From Chromatiales bacterium (GTDB taxonomy: Bacteria; Pseudomonadota; Gammaproteobacteria; Steroidobacterales; GCA-2729495): DNA of 64,000 bases. The DNA is taken from assembly GCA_020831895.1 (NCBI GenBank), contig JAFIFS010000067.1, forward strand, positions 1 to 64,000, in the 5' to 3' direction. The notes beneath the pieces are model-generated. The model made no database searches and was not told the DNA's origin. It worked only from the letters and a program-made list of their open reading frames with translations. Positions 17,340 through 24,222 of the stretch are shown in pieces; the stretch's first letter is position 1, and every line of letters starts with the position of its first letter. The position numbers and the translations under genes were made by a program.

Positions 17340-18533
17340 ATGACGACGAAGCGCGGGAATGAGCCGAAGGCGCAGGAGGCCGGGCTGGACCGGCGTACGC
17401 TGATCACCGGCGCGGGGGCCGCGGTAGTGGCGGCCGGGATGGGCGCTGCCCAGGCCGGGTCCGGCGACCGGCAGCGGATCTCGGTTGCGCGCAGGGGGCG
17501 CTACGAGACCGTGGAGCTGCGCCAGCCGGGGATCAATGTCTCGGCGATACAGTCGCGGGTGAAATCGGTAGACCTGCGCAACCTGCGCCGGACCAATCGC
17601 GAGAACCTCGACCACGTGCTGCGCCTGATCGACATTGCCCAGGGCATGCCGGAGGAGTGGGGTGGCGGGCGGCTCTGGGGTGCCCGCCAGGACCTGCTCT
17701 GCATGCACGAGTTCCCCATCCAGGGCTGGCAGCCCTGGGGTCGGCGCGAGCTGCAGCGCATTGCCTACGAGCTGCCGGGGCCTGAATCCGAGGCCATAGG
17801 CGAGCGCGCCCGGCGCTATGGCTGCTACATTTCCTGGGGAGCCTACGTGCGCGACCCGGACTGGCCGGGCCACATCCTGAATCTCTCGGTGCTGACCGGC
17901 CCGGACGGCAGCATCATCTCGAAGCAGTGGAAGGCGCGCAACATTCTCGGGCTGTTCGGCGACAGCGCGCTGATTGGCACCACGGTCTACGACGTGCTGG
18001 ACCGCTTCGTCGAGATGTATGGCTGGGACGAGGTGCTGCCGGTCGCGCGCACCGACATCGGCAATATCGCGCTGACGGCCGTGGGCCTGGAGCCGATCCT
18101 GTACCAGGCGCTGGCCCTCAAGGGGGCCGAGATCCTGGTGATGACGGTAACCGGAGGCTCGAACGCGGACTCGGCGATCGCGACTGCCCGGGCGAACCGG
18201 TTCTATACCCTGGGTGTCGGCAACTCAGTCACCTTCGACAACCTGGGCTTTGCCGAAGCCGCCGGCATCCGCGGCGACGGCTCGGTCATCGTCGACCCGA
18301 CCGGTACCGTGCTTGCACAGACGGCCAACCACCACGAGGACATCATCACCGCCCGCGTGCCGATTGCGGACTTCAGGCAGAGCCGTCGTTTTCCCGAGGT
18401 GCCGATGGCGCTGCTGCTGCCGCTGTTCCAGCAGTATGAGCCCGCGTTCAAGCCCAACGCCTTCATGGAGGAGCTCCCCGAGACTTATCGTGATGCGGGC
18501 CGGCTGCTGCGCCAGCGCATGGAGGGCGGCTGA
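17340..18533 (+). CDS. TAT-exported nitrilase-superfamily protein lacking the catalytic cysteine
   Basis: A 397-residue protein with a twin-arginine-like signal (LDRRTLITGAG plus an Ala/Gly-rich stretch, residues 15-42). The body (about 65-370) matches the carbon-nitrogen hydrolase fold, closest in layout to aliphatic amidases and formamidases. The catalytic Glu (HEFPIQGW, Glu124) and Lys (SKQWKARNI, Lys198) are visible. The position of the nucleophilic Cys (ICxDxxxPE-type) reads LTAVGLEP, giving Thr246 in place of Cys by my alignment. It is therefore either an inactive relative or an enzyme with altered chemistry. GGGGAGAG precedes the ATG. It lies 151 bases upstream of an amidohydrolase-like operon on the same strand. 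Confidence 0.8.
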   Translation: MTTKRGNEPKAQEAGLDRRTLITGAGAAVVAAGMGAAQAGSGDRQRISVARRGRYETVELRQPGINVSAIQSRVKSVDLRNLRRTNRENLDHVLRLIDIAQGMPEEWGGGRLWGARQDLLCMHEFPIQGWQPWGRRELQRIAYELPGPESEAIGERARRYGCYISWGAYVRDPDWPGHILNLSVLTGPDGSIISKQWKARNILGLFGDSALIGTTVYDVLDRFVEMYGWDEVLPVARTDIGNIALTAVGLEPILYQALALKGAEILVMTVTGGSNADSAIATARANRFYTLGVGNSVTFDNLGFAEAAGIRGDGSVIVDPTGTVLAQTANHHEDIITARVPIADFRQSRRFPEVPMALLLPLFQQYEPAFKPNAFMEELPETYRDAGRLLRQRMEGG

Positions 18534-18684
18534 GCCGGCTTGCTGGTTGCGGCCGGTCTGGCATAAGCTCATCAGCAAGACGGCTATCGTCCTGCATCAT
18601 CAGGCTGCATGCCATGTACGGGGGATCTTCCCAGTGAGCAAAAATCAGGCGGTAAAGCCGCATTTCAACGCAGTATTATTGCGC

Positions 18685-20058
18685 ATGGATCGTCGAATCC
18701 CGGCCCTGGTGGCGACGGCCCTGCTGCTGGCCGGTCTCCCGCAGGCACAGGCCGAGCGGCCGCGCATCCACGCGCTGACCGATGTGCGCATCGTTCCGGC
18801 GCCCGGCCAGCTTATCGAGTCAGGCACGATCGTTCTGCGCGACGGCTTCATCGAGGCCATCGGCCGGGGAGTTCAGCCGCCCCCTGACGCCGAGATCATC
18901 AAGGGCGAGGCCGGCTGGACGGTCTACCCGTCCTTCATCGATGCCGCCGCCCGCCTGGGTCTCGAGGAGCCCCAGGGCCGTGGGGCCCCGGCGCCGCGCG
19001 GACGCGAGGCCGCGGCGCCTCGAGGCGCGCCCCATGAGCTTCCGCCCGTGCGGCCGCAGCACCAGGTGCTCGACGAGGTGGATTTCAGCCAGGCCAGCAT
19101 GGCCCGCCATCGCCGGCTGGGTTTTGCAATGGCCCATGTGCTGCCGCAGACCGGCGTGTTCCGCGGCGAGTCCGCGATCCTCGTGCTGCGCGATGGTCCA
19201 GCCGTCGAACGGGTGGCCGCCGCCAGCCAGATGCAGGTCGTTGCGCTCGAGCGCCAGAGCTTCATGGCCCGGCAGTACCCGTCCTCGCGCATGGGCGCGA
19301 TGGCGGTGGTGCGCCAGGCGCTGCTGGATGCTGATCGCCAGGCCCGCTGGAGCCAGCGCCACGCGGCCCGGCCTGCCGGCCTGGCGCCGCCGCCGTTCCG
19401 GGCCTCGGATGCGCCTCTGCAGGCCGTGCTCAGCGGCCAGCGTCCGGTGCTGTTCGTCAGCACCGCTGGTCTCGATCCCAGGCGTTTTGCCGGGATCACC
19501 AGCCAGTTCGGCCTCTCGGCCATGCTGCTGGCACAGGACCTGGGGGACCGTACCCAGGACCTGGTCGCTGGCGGCATGCCCGTGCTGATGCCGCTGAAAA
19601 TGCCGGCGGCGCCGGCGCTCGACAGTGACGACGCGTTCGCCGAGGCGACGCTGGCCGGGATGCAGGCCCGCCTGCAGGCGCCCACGCTGCTCGCGCGTCT
19701 GGACGGTGCGGGCGTTCGCGTCGCGCTGGTCACGCAGGGCATGGAGGATCCGGGCAAGCTGTACGAACAGCTGGGCCAGCTGGTCGACGGGGGTCTGGAC
19801 CCGGACCTCGCGCTGGCTGCGCTGACCACGGTGCCGGCGGAGCTTCTGGGGCTCGCTGCCGTGACCGGCACGCTGGCGCCAGGGAAGCAGGCCAACCTGT
19901 TCATAGTCGAGGGAGAGCTGTTCGGCGGCGAGCCGAAACTCCGCCACCTGTTCGTTCAGGGGTACCACGAGGTCGTGCGGCCCGAGGAGTCGGGGGCGCG
20001 CGGACGGGGTGGCCGGCCCGGCGCACGGTCCATGCTGACCACCGGGGAGGTGTACTGA
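18685..20058 (+). CDS. Secreted amidohydrolase-like protein without metal-binding residues
   Basis: A 457-residue protein with a signal peptide (MDRRIPALVATALLLAG, cleaved near AQA). The N-terminal beta sandwich (LTDVRIVPAPGQLIESG) and C-terminal TLAPGKQANLFIVEG are the usual frame of imidazolonepropionase-like amidohydrolases. Where active members have PGxIDxHxH this one has YPSFIDAAARLG, and the later His and Asp ligands are also absent. A low-complexity Pro/Arg/Ala linker lies near residues 95-120. ATG at 18685 is chosen for the signal peptide; a GTG at 18634 is possible and no strong ribosome site is seen. Its TGA overlaps the next ATG. Confidence 0.75.
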   Translation: MDRRIPALVATALLLAGLPQAQAERPRIHALTDVRIVPAPGQLIESGTIVLRDGFIEAIGRGVQPPPDAEIIKGEAGWTVYPSFIDAAARLGLEEPQGRGAPAPRGREAAAPRGAPHELPPVRPQHQVLDEVDFSQASMARHRRLGFAMAHVLPQTGVFRGESAILVLRDGPAVERVAAASQMQVVALERQSFMARQYPSSRMGAMAVVRQALLDADRQARWSQRHAARPAGLAPPPFRASDAPLQAVLSGQRPVLFVSTAGLDPRRFAGITSQFGLSAMLLAQDLGDRTQDLVAGGMPVLMPLKMPAAPALDSDDAFAEATLAGMQARLQAPTLLARLDGAGVRVALVTQGMEDPGKLYEQLGQLVDGGLDPDLALAALTTVPAELLGLAAVTGTLAPGKQANLFIVEGELFGGEPKLRHLFVQGYHEVVRPEESGARGRGGRPGARSMLTTGEVY

Positions 20059-22790
20059 TGAAGCTGCGCGCACTGCTGGCTGTTGCCGCGCTGGGCGGCG
20101 CCTTCGCCTCGCCGCTTCCGGCCGAGATCACGCTGGAGGAGGCGCTGGCGATGCCGGTGCACCCCACGCCGCCGCCCGCGCCCGAGCGCGTGCTGATCCG
20201 TAATGCCACCGTCTGGACGATGACCGGGGACGGCATCCTCGAGGATACGGATGTATTGCTGGAACGGGGCCGCATCGCGGCCGTGGGCCAGGGCCTTAGC
20301 GCCCGCGCCGCCGCGCTGGAGATCGATGGCCGTGGTCGGCACGTGACTCCCGGACTGATTGACGCACACAGCCACACGGCCGTCGAGAGCCTGGAGCTGA
20401 ACGAGGGCGTCAACATCGTCAGTTCGGAGGTCCGGGCCGAGGACCTGCTCGACCCGCGCTCGGCCGACATCTACCGCCAGCTCGCCGGCGGCGTCACGCT
20501 GGTGCAGGTGCTGCACGGCTCTGCAAACGCCATCGGGGGCCAGAGCGCAATCGTCAAGTACCGCTGGGGCGTCGAGGAGCCGGAGGCTCTCGTCTACCGG
20601 GAGGCCCCGCCGACCATCAAGTTCGCGCTGGGGGAAAACCCAACCCAGGTTGGCCTCGTGATGCCGGGCGCACAGCGACGCTATCCGGCGACGCGAATGG
20701 GCGTTGCCGCGCAGATTCGCAACAGCTTCGAGCAGGCGGCCAACTACCGCGACGAGTGGGCGCGATACAACGCGCTGTCGCGGCGTGAGCGGGAAAGAGC
20801 GGTGCCTCCACGCCTCGACCTCCAGCTCGAGCCGCTGGTCGAGGTGCTCGAGGGGCGCCGCGAGATCCATGCCCACAGCTACCGGGCCGACGAGATCCTG
20901 ATGCTGATCCGGCTGGCCGAGGAGCTCGGCATCCGCGTAAACACCTTCCACCATGTACTCGAGGGTTACAAGGTTGCCGACGAGATGGCCGCGCACGGTG
21001 CAGCAGGCTCGACCTTCTCCGACTGGTGGAGCTTCAAGATGGAGGCGTTCGAGGCGATACCGCACAACGCGGCCATGATGCTTGAGCGTGGGGTGCTGAC
21101 GAGCCTGAACTCCGACGAGGCCAACCTGGCGCGGCGCATGCACCAGGAGGCCGCCAAGACGTTGCGCTGGGGCGGGCTCTCGCCCGAGCAGGCGATGTCG
21201 CTGGTCACCAGCGGGCCTGCAAAGCAGCTGATGATCGATGATCGCGTCGGGCGTATCGCTCCCGGCATGGATGCCGATGTCGTGATCTGGAGCGGCGATC
21301 CGCTCAGTGTCTACAGCATCGTCGAGCACACGTTCGTCGAGGGTCGCCAGGTCTACAGCCGCGAAGCTGACATTGCCCACCAGGCCCGGGTAGCTGAAGC
21401 GCGCGAGCGGCTTGCCGCCGAGCTGCGCGCGGCCGCCGAGGACCGGAATGCACGTGAGGGAGCCAACGCGGGCGGCCCGGATTCGCCGGCCGTGAATCCG
21501 CCCCCCGGCGCGGTGGAGTATCGTTTTGGTCCGTATCCCCGCGACCTGCCGGTCGCGATCGTAGGCGCAACGGTCAATACGCTCGAGGGCCCCGCCATCG
21601 AGAACGGCGTCGTGGTCATCGAGAACGGGCGTATCAGCGCGGTCGGTGGTCCGGGGACCCCGATTCCGGCGGGCGCGGAGCGGGTAGACGCCGGGGGGCT
21701 GCAGCTCTGGCCGGGCATCATCCACCTCAACACGGTGCTGGGTATCCACGAGATCGACAGTGTCGCCGCGACGATAGACTCGGCCGAGACCGGTGAGATC
21801 AATCCGGACGCCGATACCGCGATTGCCGTCAATGCAAGCAGCACGCACTTCGGTGTCGCGAGGTCGGCTGGCATCACGCATGCGCTCGTGGTGCCGGGCG
21901 GCGGTGCGATCGCAGGGTCGACGACCTTCCTGCGGACCCAGGGCTGGACCTGGGAAGAGATGATCGGCCTGCGCCGGCAGTCCATGGTGATGCAGTGGCC
22001 GGCGGTGGTGCCGCCGCGCTTCGCCGCTTTCTCCGGGGGACCCAAGTCGCTGGCCGAGCGGAAGAAGGACGCCGCGGAGCGAAGCGAGACGATAGGCCGG
22101 CTGCTCGATGACGCGGCAGCCTGGCAGCGCGCCCGTGTCCACGGCGCCGATCCGAGCCGCGTCGCCTTCGATCCGCACCTGGCCGCACTTGTCCCCGTGC
22201 TGGATGGCGAGCAGCCCGTCTGGGCCTTCGCGCGCGAGGGCTACTCAATGCTGGCGGCGATGGATTTCGCCGCCAGCCGCGGGCTGCGCGTCGTGCTGAC
22301 CGATGCGCTGCAGGCCTACCGCATGGCCGACGAGCTGGCGGAGCGGCAGGTGCCGGTGGTGCTCACCAACATCGTCGGGACGCCCGGAGGCGATGATGAG
22401 CCGCACGACACGCTCTATCGACTGCCGGCACAGCTCGAGGAGGCGGGGGCACTCTTTGCCCTGGCCAGCGGCACCCGCGTGGGCGGTTCCGCGAACGCGC
22501 GCTACGTGACGCTGTTTGCGGGTCTCGCCGCCGCGCATGGGCTCGATCGGCAGGCGGCCTACCGCTCGATCACGCTGTATCCGGCGCGTATCCTCGGCGT
22601 CGATGACGTGCTGGGCTCGATCGCGCCCGGCAAGAGCGCGAGCCTCGTGCTGACCGACGGGGACCTGCTGGAGCAGTCGACGGAGGTGCTGCGCGTCTGG
22701 ATCGACGGGATGCCGGCAGATCTCGACGATGTGCAGAAGACGGCCTACGAGCACTGGCGGGCGCGGCCGGAGCCAGGGGCGGCACGCTAG
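20058..22790 (+). CDS. Secreted tandem amidohydrolase: one intact and one degenerate barrel
   Basis: A 910-residue exported protein with two amidohydrolase units in series. Unit 1 (about residues 45-440) keeps the metal site: His104-Ser-His106 (PGLIDAHSHT), EIHAHSYRADE, VNTFHHVLEG and the late Asp in LTSLNSDEANL. It closes with GRIAPGMDADVVIWSGD. Unit 2 (about 480-900) keeps the fold frame, starting DLPVAIVGATVNTLEG and closing SIAPGKSASLVLTDGD. It reads GIIHLNTVLGI at the first motif and lacks the other ligands. The closest functional analogues are imidazolonepropionase- or prolidase-like amidohydrolases, with substrate unknown. Translation is coupled to the preceding degenerate paralogue by a 1-base overlap. 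Confidence 0.85.
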   Translation: MKLRALLAVAALGGAFASPLPAEITLEEALAMPVHPTPPPAPERVLIRNATVWTMTGDGILEDTDVLLERGRIAAVGQGLSARAAALEIDGRGRHVTPGLIDAHSHTAVESLELNEGVNIVSSEVRAEDLLDPRSADIYRQLAGGVTLVQVLHGSANAIGGQSAIVKYRWGVEEPEALVYREAPPTIKFALGENPTQVGLVMPGAQRRYPATRMGVAAQIRNSFEQAANYRDEWARYNALSRRERERAVPPRLDLQLEPLVEVLEGRREIHAHSYRADEILMLIRLAEELGIRVNTFHHVLEGYKVADEMAAHGAAGSTFSDWWSFKMEAFEAIPHNAAMMLERGVLTSLNSDEANLARRMHQEAAKTLRWGGLSPEQAMSLVTSGPAKQLMIDDRVGRIAPGMDADVVIWSGDPLSVYSIVEHTFVEGRQVYSREADIAHQARVAEARERLAAELRAAAEDRNAREGANAGGPDSPAVNPPPGAVEYRFGPYPRDLPVAIVGATVNTLEGPAIENGVVVIENGRISAVGGPGTPIPAGAERVDAGGLQLWPGIIHLNTVLGIHEIDSVAATIDSAETGEINPDADTAIAVNASSTHFGVARSAGITHALVVPGGGAIAGSTTFLRTQGWTWEEMIGLRRQSMVMQWPAVVPPRFAAFSGGPKSLAERKKDAAERSETIGRLLDDAAAWQRARVHGADPSRVAFDPHLAALVPVLDGEQPVWAFAREGYSMLAAMDFAASRGLRVVLTDALQAYRMADELAERQVPVVLTNIVGTPGGDDEPHDTLYRLPAQLEEAGALFALASGTRVGGSANARYVTLFAGLAAAHGLDRQAAYRSITLYPARILGVDDVLGSIAPGKSASLVLTDGDLLEQSTEVLRVWIDGMPADLDDVQKTAYEHWRARPEPGAAR

Positions 22791-22934
22791 ACCCTCGGCA
22801 CTTTCCGCCACAGGACCACGACTTGCATCTGCCGGCGGGGCCGTGGACCATGGCCGCCGTCCGAAAGCCATTGAATTCAGTGGCATGAAATCAACCGTGA
22901 CCTGCCTGTGTAAAAACACTGGTTTTATACTGAC

Positions 22935-23543
22935 ATGAGAATCCCTCTGCCCGTCCTTCTGATGCCCCTGCTTGCGGCCTGTGCTGCGACCCCGACCCCG
23001 ACCCCGACGGCGCCCGGCGGCGTCGAGTTCGCCTCGGATGAGGCACTGGCCGAGTTCTGCGCCGCGCCCGGGGTGAACTGCCGTGAGCACCTCCGCTTCC
23101 GGCTGGTCCATCTGGACGGGCGGGCTTACGAGTATTCCGCGCGCTGGGCGCCCCCGGTGCTGCAGGACGGGGTAATGGTGGTATTCCCGGGGGAGGACCT
23201 GCGTATCGAGGCCCAGCTGCGTGCGGCAGGCCAGCTGATGCTGCGTGAAGCCGGCCCGGCGGCGGAACCTGACCGTACGCTTAGGGTCCGTTTCAGCCAG
23301 CTGGAGGCGCCGGGAAGGGCGCCAGAAATGGCCTTGACGATCGACAATCTGATGGACCACCCGCTGGTCTTCCGGCTGTTCGCGCTGGACCCGGACGAGG
23401 ACGAGTTCCGCCGCGTGCGCAGCTGCGGCGTCGGCGGCCGGGACCAGCTGCAGCTCAGGCTCGACCGTCCGGTCGTGCAGCTGCGGATCAGCGCCTTCAG
23501 CTGGCTCGAACCCGGCAGCACGCCGGAGTGCGATCCGCCCTGA
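22935..23543 (+). CDS. Putative lipoprotein, unknown function
   Basis: A 202-residue protein with a short signal and lipobox LLAAC (Cys16), then a Thr-Pro repeat (TPTPTPTAP) as linker. The body is beta-rich and has a few cysteines (FCAAPGVNCREH, RSCGVGG, ECDPP). I do not recognise a family. A TATACT hexamer lies just before the start (22926-22931), but a matching -35 box is not evident and there is no clear ribosome site. It follows a 144-base gap after the amidohydrolase operon. Confidence 0.65.
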   Translation: MRIPLPVLLMPLLAACAATPTPTPTAPGGVEFASDEALAEFCAAPGVNCREHLRFRLVHLDGRAYEYSARWAPPVLQDGVMVVFPGEDLRIEAQLRAAGQLMLREAGPAAEPDRTLRVRFSQLEAPGRAPEMALTIDNLMDHPLVFRLFALDPDEDEFRRVRSCGVGGRDQLQLRLDRPVVQLRISAFSWLEPGSTPECDPP

Positions 23544-23674
23544 GGGTTTGCCTCCGCGCGGGCCACGCCGGATCGCCCTGCCCGCGGCCGACCGGCCGGA
23601 TGCGGCTGACGCCATGCAGGACCGGAGCTCAGGCATCATTACGCTCCTGTTGCCCGAGACCGGGAGTTCTGCCG

Positions 23675-24142
23675 ATGCTGAAAACGAGGATACCGGCCCT
23701 GCTGCTGGCGCTGCTGGCCGGCGCGGCTGCCCAGGCGCTGCCTGATTTCAGTGGTACCTGGGTACTCGACCCAGCCCAGGGAGGCGACCCGGGCCACGGG
23801 GCGGCAGTCCAGGAAACACTGGAAATCACCCAGACCCCGACCGCACTGGTCGTGACCCATCTTGAAATCGTCCAGGGCAGGACGCGCAAGCGCACGGTTA
23901 CCTATGACCTGACTGGTTCGCCCGTGAACAACGAGCAGGCCAGAGGGGAGGTCAGCGAAACAATCACCAGCGTCGTCGGGGATGAACTGATGACCACATG
24001 GACCAGCGAGGCCGCGCAGCCGGGCAGGCAGACGACGCGGACCGAAACCCGGGCGCTGTCCACGGATGGCCGGACCATGACGGTCACGCTGGTGGGTGCG
24101 GACCAGCCGCCCAGGGTGCGGGTATACCTGCAGCAGCCGTAG
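23675..24142 (+). CDS. Small periplasmic protein (lipocalin-like beta-sheet), unknown function
   Basis: A 155-residue protein with signal peptide MLKTRIPALLLALLAGAAAQA. The mature part starts LPDFSGTWVLDPAQG, a pattern seen in small secreted beta-barrel proteins that open with a sGtWxld strand, and continues as alternating polar and hydrophobic strands. GGGAG lies about 8 bases before ATG 23675. Longer upstream starts are discounted because they would put 49 non-signal residues before the signal peptide. Function not assigned. Confidence 0.65.
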   Translation: MLKTRIPALLLALLAGAAAQALPDFSGTWVLDPAQGGDPGHGAAVQETLEITQTPTALVVTHLEIVQGRTRKRTVTYDLTGSPVNNEQARGEVSETITSVVGDELMTTWTSEAAQPGRQTTRTETRALSTDGRTMTVTLVGADQPPRVRVYLQQP

Positions 24143-24222
24143 CCAGCCGGAATCGCCCGCATCCCGGTCCCGATGGCAGAATGAGTTCACGAACCGGAAT
24201 CTCCGGTTGAGGATTCCGTCCC

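Noticed and set aside
19956-22178. 740-codon antisense frame opposite the tandem amidohydrolase
   Set aside because: A shadow frame: the plus strand carries clear amidohydrolase motifs and a coupled start.
22986-23009. Short tandem repeat coding for Thr-Pro in the lipoprotein
   Set aside because: Three to four copies of a 6-base unit in a lipoprotein linker; ordinary low-complexity, not a phase-variation tract.
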